Shown one piece after another: positions 46,335-54,878 of a stretch of 64,000 bases of DNA (positions within the stretch are counted from its first letter, which is position 1; every line of letters begins with the position of its first letter). Source of the DNA: Streptomyces coacervatus (GTDB lineage: Bacteria; Actinomycetota; Actinomycetes; Streptomycetales; Streptomycetaceae); the NCBI RefSeq assembly GCF_029223485.1, contig NZ_JARHTP010000001.1, positions 124,001-188,000 of the forward strand, read 5' to 3'. The position numbers and the translations under genes were made by a program. Under the pieces are notes generated by a model. It was not told the origin of the DNA, did not search any database, and worked only from the letters and a program-made list of their open reading frames with translations.

Positions 46335-48833
46335 ATGGAAAATGGCACCGACCGTGGCATTGAGAGGGACGCACCTCCCAGCCTCGGAGCTGGGAACGGC
46401 GCGGCGACGGAGCTCGCCGCGGCCGGCCGTATCCCGCTGGCCGTGGTCGTGGTGGACCGTGACGGCCTTGTCTCCCACTGGAGCAGGGGCGCGGGCCGGC
46501 TGTTCGGAGTCCCCAAGGACGACGCAATAGGGCGCTCGGCGGTCGACCTGCTGCCCGTCTCCGGCGCACTGCCGGAGGAGGACGAGGACATCACCCCGTA
46601 CGGGGCGTACGCGGCGTACGACGGACTCGGCCCCGACCTCGAATCATCCCTCGACGGCAGGCTCTCCTACCCGGCCGCCGGCCGCGCCCGCCTCACCGTC
46701 CCCGACCGCGACGACGCCCACGCGCGCGTGGATGTGCTGTGGTGGGCGTACCCCCTGGTGGGCCCGGGATACGAGCGGCTGCTGGTGCTCGCCGCCGACA
46801 CCGCCGGACTCCGCCAGGACGAACCCGACGGCAGCGAAGGGGACCTGGCGTTCGAGCGGATCGCGCCCGGCTTCGCCCTGCACACCGACTTCCCCGGCGC
46901 CGAGGAACTGGCCCGCCGGCTGCCCGAGATCCTGCCCAGCATGAGCGTCGACGAAAGCGCCCGCATCGTCGCGCAAGTCCTCGAACTGGGCTATCCGGTA
47001 CTGGAGTTCAGCCAGAACGACCGGGTGCCCGTCACCCCCGACTGGGGTGTGCCACGGCGCGTCGAGCGCAGGGCCCGTCGTGAGCGGGCCGCGCGGGCGG
47101 CGGCCGAAGGCCTGCCGGTGTCACGGGAACTCGCCGACGAGGGCGAGGACCTCGAGTACGCCGCCGTACGCGAACACCTGGAGTTCCTCAACGAGGTCAG
47201 CGGGAGGATCGGCACCTCGCTAGACCTCTCCCGGACCATCATCGAGGTCAGCAAGGCCGTCGTGCCGCGCTTCACGGACGTCGCCGGCACCTATCTGCGC
47301 GAACAGGTCGTCGCCGGAGAGGGGTTCCCCGACGGCGTTCCGGACACCACCACCATGTGGCACCGGGTCGCCGTCGAGCACACCGACGAACCCGGCCGCT
47401 GGGACGACGTCGTGCCGGTCGGCGAGGCCATGCCGTTCCCGGCGCACACGCCGTTCTTCCAGTGCATGACCAGCGGCCAGCCCGTCCTCGTACCGCGCAT
47501 CAGCGAGGAGATGGGCCACGCCATCGCCTCGCAGTTCGAGAAGCGTGACATCCGGCCGCTCATCAACAACCGCTCCATGCTGATCGTGCCCCTGAAAGCA
47601 CGCAATGTGGTGCTCGGCTTCATGATCCTGCTGCGCCACCCGGAGCGCGTCGAGTTCAACGACATGGACCGGGTCACCGGCGCCGAACTCGCCGCCCGCG
47701 CAGGCCTCGTGCTCGACAACGCGCGCATGTACACGTACCAGGAGAGCGTCGCCGAGACCCTCCAGGACAGCATGCTGCCGCACATCCCGCCGCGCATGGC
47801 GGGCTGCGACATCGCCACCCGCTATCTGCCGGGCACGCTGCTGGGCCGGGTCGGCGGCGACTGGTTCGACTCGGTGAAGCTCCCCGGCGCCCGCACCGCC
47901 CTCGTCGTCGGCGATGTCATGGGGCACGGCCTCAACTCGGCCGCCATGATGGGCCAGTTGCGTACGGCCGTGCAGACCATGGCCGCCCTCGACCTGCCGC
48001 CCGCCCAGCTTCTGCGCAACCTCGACGACCTCGCGCAGCGCCTCGGCGACACCTACCTCGCGACCTGTCTGTACGCCGTCTACGACCCGATCGTGGGCGA
48101 GCTGCACATCGCCAACGCCGGGCACATCCCGCCCGTACTGGTCCGTGCCGAGGACGGCCGCAGCGAGCTGCTCGATCTGCCGACGGGCGCGCCCATCGGC
48201 GTCGGCGGAGTGCCCTTCGAAGCGGTACGCGTGCGCGTGGAGCCCGGCGACCGCATCGTGATGTGCACCGACGGACTGGTCGAGGTGCGCGGCGAGGACA
48301 TCGGTGTGGGCCTCGCGACGCTCAGCGAGTCCGCCGCCCACCCGGCCGCGTCCATGGACGACGCCTGCGACTCCATCATCCGCGCCCTCAACACGCGCGG
48401 CGGCCGCAAGGACGACGTGGCCCTGCTGATGGCCCGGCTCAACGGCGTCGAGGCGGACGACGTCGCCGAGTGGCGCCTCGCCCTCGACCCGATCGAGGTC
48501 GGCCGCGCGCGTGCCGTCGTCCGCGAGCAGCTCCACGACTGGGGGCTCGCGAAACTCGCCCACAACGCCGAGCTGTTGGTCAGCGAACTCGTCACCAACG
48601 CCGTACGGCACTCCCACAGCCGCCCCGTCGAACTGCGGCTCGTCCGCGGCGACACCCTGCTGTGCGAAGTGGACGACGACGACCATGACCTGCCGACCCT
48701 GCGCAGCGCCGGTCCGACTGACGAGTTCGGGCGCGGACTGCGCGTGGTCAGCGCCCTCGCCCGCGAGTGGGGCACCAGCCGTACGAAGGCCGGCAAGACC
48801 GTCTGGTTCGAACTGACCCTGCCCCGGCGCTGA
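46335..48833 (+). CDS. PAS-GAF-SpoIIE phosphatase-HATPase regulator
   Basis: 832 residues in four modules. A PAS domain (LAVVVVDRDGLVSHWSRGAG, about 30-155) and a GAF domain (LNEVSGRIGTSLDLSRTIIE, about 280-455) sense signals. The PP2C/SpoIIE domain (about 480-690) has LGRVGGDWFDSVKL, VVGDVMGHGLNSAAMMGQLR and GDRIVMCTDGLVEVRGED, whose Asp residues bind metal. A C-terminal HATPase (LLVSELVTNAVRHSHS, FGRGLRVVSAL, GKTVWFEL) is an RsbW-like kinase. Phosphatase and kinase in one chain suggest a switch that sets the phosphorylation of an anti-sigma-antagonist. No partner gene is adjacent. Confidence 0.9.
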   Translation: MENGTDRGIERDAPPSLGAGNGAATELAAAGRIPLAVVVVDRDGLVSHWSRGAGRLFGVPKDDAIGRSAVDLLPVSGALPEEDEDITPYGAYAAYDGLGPDLESSLDGRLSYPAAGRARLTVPDRDDAHARVDVLWWAYPLVGPGYERLLVLAADTAGLRQDEPDGSEGDLAFERIAPGFALHTDFPGAEELARRLPEILPSMSVDESARIVAQVLELGYPVLEFSQNDRVPVTPDWGVPRRVERRARRERAARAAAEGLPVSRELADEGEDLEYAAVREHLEFLNEVSGRIGTSLDLSRTIIEVSKAVVPRFTDVAGTYLREQVVAGEGFPDGVPDTTTMWHRVAVEHTDEPGRWDDVVPVGEAMPFPAHTPFFQCMTSGQPVLVPRISEEMGHAIASQFEKRDIRPLINNRSMLIVPLKARNVVLGFMILLRHPERVEFNDMDRVTGAELAARAGLVLDNARMYTYQESVAETLQDSMLPHIPPRMAGCDIATRYLPGTLLGRVGGDWFDSVKLPGARTALVVGDVMGHGLNSAAMMGQLRTAVQTMAALDLPPAQLLRNLDDLAQRLGDTYLATCLYAVYDPIVGELHIANAGHIPPVLVRAEDGRSELLDLPTGAPIGVGGVPFEAVRVRVEPGDRIVMCTDGLVEVRGEDIGVGLATLSESAAHPAASMDDACDSIIRALNTRGGRKDDVALLMARLNGVEADDVAEWRLALDPIEVGRARAVVREQLHDWGLAKLAHNAELLVSELVTNAVRHSHSRPVELRLVRGDTLLCEVDDDDHDLPTLRSAGPTDEFGRGLRVVSALAREWGTSRTKAGKTVWFELTLPRR

Positions 48834-49013
48834 CCGCACAACAGGGACGCGCTGACCGCACACCAGGGGCGTGAGAGGCGCCCGGGGGCGCACGCCGCTC
48901 GAATGCGGAGTGAAGGAATGCGCGACGCGCTTGTAGCCGTGACCAGGGCGCGGTAGACCGTACTCGCCCGTCACTTGAGACGGACCCGTACGTCGCACCC
49001 TGGGGAGTCGGTC

Positions 49014-49739
49014 ATGAGCGTGACGAGTCGGTACCGGGAGGCCTGGGAGGGCTTCTGGCGTGAGGCCCCCGAGGAGCAGGGGGCCGTGTTCTGGGACGCG
49101 GAGCCGGCCCTGACCGTCGGCATACACCTGGGCCTGTTCGAGCCGCACCTCGCCGACCCCGGTCTGGCGATGGTGGACCTCGGCTGCGGCAACGGCACCC
49201 AGACCCGTTTCCTCGCCGACCGCTTCAGGCGCGTCGTCGGCGCGGATCTGTCCGCCGCCGCCCTCGACCACGCCCAGCACGCCGACCCCGCAGGGCAGGC
49301 GACGTACCGCGTGCTGGACGCCGTCGAGAAGAGCGAGACGGAGACGCTGCACGCCGAACTCGGCGACGCCAACGTCTATATGCGCGGCGTCCTCCACCAG
49401 GCCGAACCGGACGACAGACAGCCCATGGTGGACGGGCTCGCCGCGCTCGTCGGCGAGCGGGGCCGGGTCTTCCTCGTCGAACTCTCCGAGGCCGCCAAGC
49501 CCCTGCTGATGGGTCTGGCGCAGAGCCCCACCGGACCGCCGCCCAAGCTCGCACCGATCTTCCAGCACGGCATCGCCCCCGGTGAAGTGGCCGACGACGC
49601 CGTGCCCGAATATCTGCGTGCGGCCGGTCTCACCGTCCTGGCGAGCGGTGAACTCCCGCTGGCCACCACGGAGTTCGGACCTGACGGCAACCGGATCGAG
49701 CTGCCGTCGAAGTGGCTGGTGGCCGGGCGCGCCATGTGA
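49014..49739 (+). CDS. Class I SAM-dependent methyltransferase
   Basis: 241 residues. Motif I is MVDLGCGNGTQTRFLAD, followed by VVGADLSAAALDHA (motif II acid) and NVYMRGVLHQ near motif IV. The family methylates small molecules or proteins in the cytoplasm; the substrate is not evident. GGGGAG precedes the ATG at 49014. It stands alone between the phosphatase gene and a pseudogene. Confidence 0.82.
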   Translation: MSVTSRYREAWEGFWREAPEEQGAVFWDAEPALTVGIHLGLFEPHLADPGLAMVDLGCGNGTQTRFLADRFRRVVGADLSAAALDHAQHADPAGQATYRVLDAVEKSETETLHAELGDANVYMRGVLHQAEPDDRQPMVDGLAALVGERGRVFLVELSEAAKPLLMGLAQSPTGPPPKLAPIFQHGIAPGEVADDAVPEYLRAAGLTVLASGELPLATTEFGPDGNRIELPSKWLVAGRAM

Positions 49740-49801
49740 CGGGGGTGGTGGTCGGGGTTCAGGGAACCCCCAGAGGCACCGGTTCGTTGTCAACTCGCCG
49801 A

Positions 49802-50502
49802 ATGGCCAACGTAGTTGTTGCGGCAGTTGTCAACGAAACCGATGCCATGGAGGCCTTCGCTCATGCCCCCCACCCGCTCCCCGACGGCTGGCTCCCCGAA
49901 GGCATCACGATCGGCAGCAAGCCGTACGCCTCCTGACCACGCAGCAACTGACCGAAGAAACCGGGCACTTCATCAACGACGTCGCCCTGCTCGGTGACCG
50001 CGCCTGGTTCACCGACTCGCGCGACGCAGTCCTGTACGGCGTACCGCGCGGCCGCGACGGCGAGGTGCGTGCCCTGCCGCTGACCGGCGACTGGGTGCAG
50101 ACGCCCGACGTCACCAACGCCAACGGCATCGTCCCCACCCCCGACGGCCACGGCCTGATCGTCGTCAGCAGCACGCCCGGCAAGCTGTACAACGTCAGCC
50201 TCAGGACCGGGTACGCCACGGAGATATCCCTGGTGGGCGCGGACACGGTCGTCAACGGCGACGGCCTGTGGCGCATGGGCCGCACGCTCTACGTCGTACA
50301 GAACCGCCTGAACCTGATCAGCGTGTTCGACCTCGACGCCAGGGCCACCACGGCCACCCTGCGCCGCACGATCACCGACCCGCGCTTCGACGTCCCCACG
50401 ACTGCCGCTCAGTTCGGCGGTCGTCTGTATCTGGTCAACGCCCGATTCACCAGCCCGCAGACACCGGAGACGACGTTCAACGCGATCGCCGTCCCCCTCT
50501 GA
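49802..50502 (+). pseudogene. SMP-30/NHL-type beta-propeller gene with an internal deletion
   Basis: The N-terminal part (APHPLPDGWLPEGITIGSKP) ends at a stop near 49936. In another frame the rest follows: FINDVALLGDRAWFTDSRDA, LPLTGDWVQTPDVTNANGIV, GRTLYVVQNRLNLISVFDL, DPRFDVPTTAAQFGGRLYLV and NARFTSPQTPETTFNAIAVP. Intact actinobacterial relatives have about 75 more residues in between, covering the first propeller blades. The deletion and frame change indicate a pseudogene. It meets the convergent TetR gene stop-to-stop with no gap. Confidence 0.75.
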
Positions 50503-51093
50503 TCACCCCGCCGCGAGCGACGCGAACGCCTCGTCCAGCAGCTCGACCAGGTTCAGGCGGCCGTCCGAGGCGAGCCAGTGGTCGAGGGCGACGTTCAGGC
50601 AGTCCAGGGCGGCGGCAGCCCGTACCGACTGGGCGAGCGTCGGCCCGTCGGTACCGGCGCGTTCGGCGAGGGCCCCGGACAGGGCGGGGCGCCAGCTGTA
50701 CTGCTTCTCCAGGTGCCGGGCGCACAGGGCCGGGGTGTCGCGGACCAGCCGGGTCGTCTCCAGGGAGCCGGCCGGGTCCACGCGATACCGCTCGATCACC
50801 GTGTCCAGGGCGTGCCGCAGGGCCGTCCACTCGTCCTCCTCGGCCGGGCGGGCACGCAGGGCGTCGGCGACCCGCCGGTCCTGCCCCTCGAAGGCGCCGA
50901 GGACCGCGTCCTCCTTGGTGCCGAAGTAGCGCAGGAAGGTGCTGCGGGACACCCCGGCGGCCGCCGCCAGGTCGTCGAGGGTGACCTTGTCGAAGCCTTC
51001 CCGGCGGAACAACTCGAAGGCCACCTGGGCGAGTTCGGCCCGCACGGCGGCCCGGGCGATGTCCCTCGTCTTCGTGCGCGCTGCTCCGGTCAC
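50503..51093 (-). CDS. TetR-family transcriptional regulator
   Basis: 196 residues. The N-terminal HTH reads VAFELFRREGFDKVTLDDLA, AAAGVSRSTFLRYFGTKEDA. The C-terminal domain resembles the MftR/ScbR-like all-helical ligand pocket. It is divergent from a reductase/hydrolase pair, and a near-perfect dyad sits between them, so it probably represses both itself and the pair. Confidence 0.9.
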   Translation of the reverse strand: MTGAARTKTRDIARAAVRAELAQVAFELFRREGFDKVTLDDLAAAAGVSRSTFLRYFGTKEDAVLGAFEGQDRRVADALRARPAEEDEWTALRHALDTVIERYRVDPAGSLETTRLVRDTPALCARHLEKQYSWRPALSGALAERAGTDGPTLAQSVRAAAALDCLNVALDHWLASDGRLNLVELLDEAFASLAAG

Positions 51094-51151
51094 TCGCCGA
51101 TCCTAACCTTCCGCCGACCCTGGCTTGCAGTGTCGAAACCCAGTGGCTAGC

Positions 51152-51168
51152 GTGACACTCAGTTTCAC
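51152..51168. promoter_or_regulatory. Probable TetR operator
   Basis: GTGACACTCAGTTTCAC pairs at seven of eight positions around its central base. It lies between the divergent TetR gene and the reductase gene, 24 bases before the latter's start. Position and symmetry fit an autoregulatory TetR site. Confidence 0.55.
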
Positions 51169-51191
51169 ATACGACGCGGAGGTGCGCCACG

Positions 51192-51911
51192 GTGAGCAGG
51201 ACTCTTGGAATCATCGGCAGCGGCATGATCGGCGGTGCGGTGGCCCGGCTGGCCGTCGCCGCCGGACTGGATGTCGTCCTCAGCAACTCGCGCGGCCCCG
51301 AGACGCTCGCCGATCTTGTCGGCGAGCTGGGTGCACACGCCCGTGCGGCCACGCCCGCCGAGGCCGCACGCGCCGCTGACCTGGTCGTGGCCACCGTTCC
51401 CCTGAAGGCCTACGACCGCCTCCCTGCCGACGCTCTGGCGGGCCGGACGGTGATCGACACGATGAACTACTACCCGGACCGCGACGGCCGCCTCGGCGAG
51501 CTGGATGCGGGCGAGCTGACCTCCAGCGCCCTGGTGCAGCGGCAGCTGGCAGGCTCCCGGGTGGTCAAGGCGTTCAACAACATCGACTTCCGGCGGCTGT
51601 TCACCAGCGCCCGCCCGGCCGGCGCCCCCGACCGCAGCGCCCTGCCCGTCGCGGGAGACGACCCGGCGGCCAAGGCGGAGGCCGCCGAGCTGCTGGATCT
51701 CCTCGGCTACGACGCGGTGGACATCGGCACGCTCGCCGACAGCTGGCGCAGCCAGCCGGACACCCCGGTGTACGTACAGCCGTACATGGCGGAGCGGCCG
51801 GAGGGGCTGAGCCAGGAGGACGGCGCGCGCTGGTTCTTCGAGACGCCCGGCATCCCGGTCTCCGCCGCCCGTGTGAAGGAACTGACCGACGCCGCGACCC
51901 GAGAGAACTGA
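51192..51911 (+). CDS. F420H2:NADP oxidoreductase-like NAD(P)-binding protein
   Basis: 239 residues. The nucleotide loop is GIIGSGMIGGAVARLAVAAG, followed by VVLSNSRGPETL, VVATVPLKAYDRLPADAL and VIDTMNYYPDRDG. The C-terminal part has GSRVVKAFNNIDFRRL. This is the F420-dependent NADP reductase / 6PGDH-like fold used by many actinobacterial NADP-binding oxidoreductases. GTG at 51192 begins 98 bases from the divergent TetR start. The next gene is 13 bases away, so they form an operon. Confidence 0.82.
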   Translation: MSRTLGIIGSGMIGGAVARLAVAAGLDVVLSNSRGPETLADLVGELGAHARAATPAEAARAADLVVATVPLKAYDRLPADALAGRTVIDTMNYYPDRDGRLGELDAGELTSSALVQRQLAGSRVVKAFNNIDFRRLFTSARPAGAPDRSALPVAGDDPAAKAEAAELLDLLGYDAVDIGTLADSWRSQPDTPVYVQPYMAERPEGLSQEDGARWFFETPGIPVSAARVKELTDAATREN

Positions 51912-51924
51912 GAGACACCGTCCC

Positions 51925-52680
51925 ATGACCGCCGTACAGGGAACATCCGTCGACATCCCGACCCCCGACGGAACCGCAGACGCCTACCTCGCCCACCCCG
52001 ACGACAACACAGCACACCCCGCCGTCCTGCTCTACATGGACGCCTTCGGCCTGCGCCCCCACCTGATGTCGATGGCCGACCGCCTCGCCTCGGCCGGTTA
52101 CACGGTCCTGGTCCCCAATGTCTTCCACCGCTCCGGCCGCGCACCGCTCGTCGAACTCCCCGAGTTCATCAACCCCGCCGAACGCCCGGAGATCATCCAG
52201 CAGTTGGGCCCGCACGCGCGCACCCTGACCCCGGAGGCCGCCATGCGGGACGCCGCCGTCTACCTCGACTGGCTGACAGAGTCCCCGCTGACCACCGACG
52301 GTCCGGCGGGCGTCACCGGCTACTGCATGGGTGCGGGCCTTGCCCTGCGCACGGCAGGCACCTACCCGGACCGGGTCGCCGCCGCAGCCGGTTTCCACGG
52401 CGCGTACCTCGCGACCGACGCCCCCGACAGCCCCCACCTGCTCGCCGACCGCATCACCGCCGAGCTCTACTTCGGCCACGCCGACCAGGACGCCACCAAC
52501 CCCGCCGAACAGATCGACCGCCTCGACAAGGCGCTCACCGCGGCCGGGGTCCGTCATCGCGGCGAGGTGTACGGCGGGGCGCATCACGGCTTCACCCAGG
52601 CCGACACCGCGATGTACAGCGCCGAGGCGACCGAGCGGCACTGGGCGGCGCTGCTGGAGCTGTTCGGCCGCGCGCTCTGA
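51925..52680 (+). CDS. Dienelactone hydrolase-family protein
   Basis: 251 residues. The nucleophile is Cys in GYCMGAG, with Asp in FGHADQDAT and His in GGAHHGF completing the triad of the DLH fold. Other family features are PAVLLYMDAFGLRPHLMSMA and GYTVLVPNVFHRSG. These enzymes open lactones or act on related esters. It shares an operon with the NADP-binding reductase under likely TetR control, suggesting detoxification of a reactive carbonyl or lactone. Confidence 0.87.
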   Translation: MTAVQGTSVDIPTPDGTADAYLAHPDDNTAHPAVLLYMDAFGLRPHLMSMADRLASAGYTVLVPNVFHRSGRAPLVELPEFINPAERPEIIQQLGPHARTLTPEAAMRDAAVYLDWLTESPLTTDGPAGVTGYCMGAGLALRTAGTYPDRVAAAAGFHGAYLATDAPDSPHLLADRITAELYFGHADQDATNPAEQIDRLDKALTAAGVRHRGEVYGGAHHGFTQADTAMYSAEATERHWAALLELFGRAL

Positions 52681-52730
52681 CTCCTTGGCTTCCTGGCCCG
52701 TTCCCCTCGTGGCGCGTAACGTGACGGACC

Positions 52731-53564
52731 ATGAAGATCCTGATCAGCGCCGACATGGAGGGTGCCACTGGGGTGACCTGGCCGGCCGACGTGCTGCCGG
52801 GGACACCGCAGTGGGAGCGGTGCCGCTCGATGTTCACCTCGGACGTCAACGCCGCCGTGCTGGGGTTCTTCGACGGCGGGGCGGACGAGGTCCTCGTCAA
52901 CGAGGCCCACTGGAGCATGCGCAATCTGCTGCTGGAACGGCTGGACGAGCGCACCGAGATGCTCACCGGGCGGCACAAGTCCCTCTCCATGGTGGAGGGC
53001 GTGCAGCACGGCGACGTGGACGGCATCGCCTTCGTCGGCTATCACGCGGGCGCCGGCATGGAGGGCGTCCTCGCCCACACCTACCTCGCCAACTCCATCA
53101 CCGGGGTCTGGCTGAACGACGTACGGGCCAGTGAGGGGCTGCTCAACGCACACGTCGTCGCCGAGTACGGGGTGCCCGTCGTCCTCGTCACGGGTGACGA
53201 CGTGGCCTGCGAGGACGCCCTCGGGTACGCGCCCGAGGCGCTGAAGGTCGCGGTCAAGGACCATGTGTCGCGGTACGCGGCCGTGTGCCGCACCCCGGCC
53301 AGGACCGCATCCGACGTCCGGGCCGCCGCCAAGGAGGCGGCGCGGCTGGCGGTGCGTCACCAGCCAGTCCAGGCAGGGCCGTTCACCGTCGCCCTCGAAT
53401 TCGACGCCGAGCATCTCGCCATGGCCGCCACCGTCGTGCCGGGCGTCGGCCGGACCGGGGAGCGGAAGGTGGCGTACACCAGCGGGACGATGTACGAGGG
53501 GATCCGTACCTTCAAGGCGGTCACCACGATCGTCTCGGCCGCAGTGGAGGAGCAGTATGGCTGA
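52731..53564 (+). CDS. M55 D-aminopeptidase (DppA family)
   Basis: 277 residues. The zinc site of DppA is recognisable: ILISADMEGATGVTW (Asp and Glu), VNEAHWSMRNLLLERLD and FVGYHAGAGMEGVLAHTYLA (His residues). Ring-forming decamer family members release D-Ala from short peptides. The gene overlaps the M20 gene by eight bases and begins a four-gene peptidase operon, in which D-amino-acid peptides, probably from peptidoglycan, are the likely food. Confidence 0.88.
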   Translation: MKILISADMEGATGVTWPADVLPGTPQWERCRSMFTSDVNAAVLGFFDGGADEVLVNEAHWSMRNLLLERLDERTEMLTGRHKSLSMVEGVQHGDVDGIAFVGYHAGAGMEGVLAHTYLANSITGVWLNDVRASEGLLNAHVVAEYGVPVVLVTGDDVACEDALGYAPEALKVAVKDHVSRYAAVCRTPARTASDVRAAAKEAARLAVRHQPVQAGPFTVALEFDAEHLAMAATVVPGVGRTGERKVAYTSGTMYEGIRTFKAVTTIVSAAVEEQYG

Positions 53565-54861
53565 CCAGCAGGCTCTGGACGAGGTAGTCCGGTTCACCTC
53601 CGACCTCATCCGTATCGACACCAGCAACCGCGGCGGCGGCGACTGCCAGGAGCGGCCCGCCGCCGAGTACGCGGCCGAGCAACTGGCGGGGGCCGGACTC
53701 GAACCCGCTCTCCTGGAGCGCACCAAGGGGCGGGCCAATGTCGTGGCCCGTATCGAGGGGACCGACCCGTCCGCCGACGCCCTGCTCCTCCACGGTCATC
53801 TCGACGTCGTGCCGGCCCGGGCCGAGGACTGGAGCGTGCACCCCTTCTCCGGGGAGATCCATGACGGGGTCGTCTGGGGGCGTGGTGCGGTCGACATGAA
53901 GAACATGGACGCGATGATCCTCGCCGTCGTACGGGGCTGGGCGCGGGAGGGCGTGCGGCCCCGGCGTGACATCGTCGTCGCGTTCACCGCCGACGAGGAG
54001 GACAGTGCCCGGGACGGCTCCGGGTTCCTCGCCGATCGGCACGCGGGGCTCTTCGAGGGGTGTACCGAGGGTGTCAGCGAGGCGGGGGCCTTCACGTTCC
54101 ACGACGGCAGCGGGCGGCAGATCTATCCGATCGCGGCCGGTGAGCGCGGTACGGGCTGGCTGAGACTCACCGCGCGCGGACGCGCCGGACACGGCTCCCA
54201 GGTGAACCGGGAGAATGCCGTCACCCGCCTCGCCGCCGCCGTCACCCGCATCGGTGAGCACCAGTGGCCGCTGCGGCCGACTCCGACCGTGCGTGCGGCC
54301 CTGAACGAACTCGCCGCGCTGTACGGCATCGAGGACGGCCTTGACGATGTGGACCGGCTGCTCGCGAAGCTCGGCCCGGCCGCCAAGCTCGTCGAGGCCA
54401 CCGTCCGCAACAGCGCCAACCCGACCATGCTGGACGCCGGTTACAAGGTCAACGTGATCCCGGGGGAGGCCGTCGCGTACGTCGACGGGCGGTATCTGCC
54501 CGGCGGCGAGGACGAGTTCCGCACGACCCTCGACCGGCTCACCGGACCCGACGTGGAGTGGGAGTTCCACCACAATGAGGTGGCCCTCCAGGCGCCGGTG
54601 GACTCGCCGACGTACGCGAAGATGCGTGCCGCCGTCGAGGAGTTCGCGCCCGAGGGGCACGTGGTGCCGTACTGCATGTCGGGCGGCACGGACGCCAAGC
54701 AGTTCGCGCGGCTAGGCATCACCGGCTACGGGTTCACACCGCTGAAGCTGCCGGAGGGCTACGACTACCGGGCCATGTTCCACGGGGTCGACGAGCGGGT
54801 CCCGGTCGAGGCGCTCCAGTTCGGTGTCCGCGTCCTCGACCGCTATCTGCGGACGGCCTAG
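53557..54861 (+). CDS. M20-family metallopeptidase
   Basis: 434 residues. Zinc ligands are in LLLHGHLDVVPA, WGRGAVDMKNMDAM, AFTADEEDSARDG (catalytic Glu) and CMSGGTDAKQFARLG near the end. A lid domain sits in the middle (RGRAGHGSQVNRENAV). Such enzymes cleave dipeptides or acylated amino acids in the cytoplasm. ATG at 53557 follows GGAGGA and overlaps the dppA-like stop, so it is translationally coupled. Confidence 0.9.
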   Translation: MADQQALDEVVRFTSDLIRIDTSNRGGGDCQERPAAEYAAEQLAGAGLEPALLERTKGRANVVARIEGTDPSADALLLHGHLDVVPARAEDWSVHPFSGEIHDGVVWGRGAVDMKNMDAMILAVVRGWAREGVRPRRDIVVAFTADEEDSARDGSGFLADRHAGLFEGCTEGVSEAGAFTFHDGSGRQIYPIAAGERGTGWLRLTARGRAGHGSQVNRENAVTRLAAAVTRIGEHQWPLRPTPTVRAALNELAALYGIEDGLDDVDRLLAKLGPAAKLVEATVRNSANPTMLDAGYKVNVIPGEAVAYVDGRYLPGGEDEFRTTLDRLTGPDVEWEFHHNEVALQAPVDSPTYAKMRAAVEEFAPEGHVVPYCMSGGTDAKQFARLGITGYGFTPLKLPEGYDYRAMFHGVDERVPVEALQFGVRVLDRYLRTA

Positions 54862-54878
54862 GCGAGTTGGGGGAGAAC

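Noticed and set aside
48834..48890. Direct repeat CGCTGACCGCACA after the phosphatase gene considered as an attachment site
   Set aside because: Two 13-base copies 20 bases apart with no gene or element between them; more likely a small local duplication.
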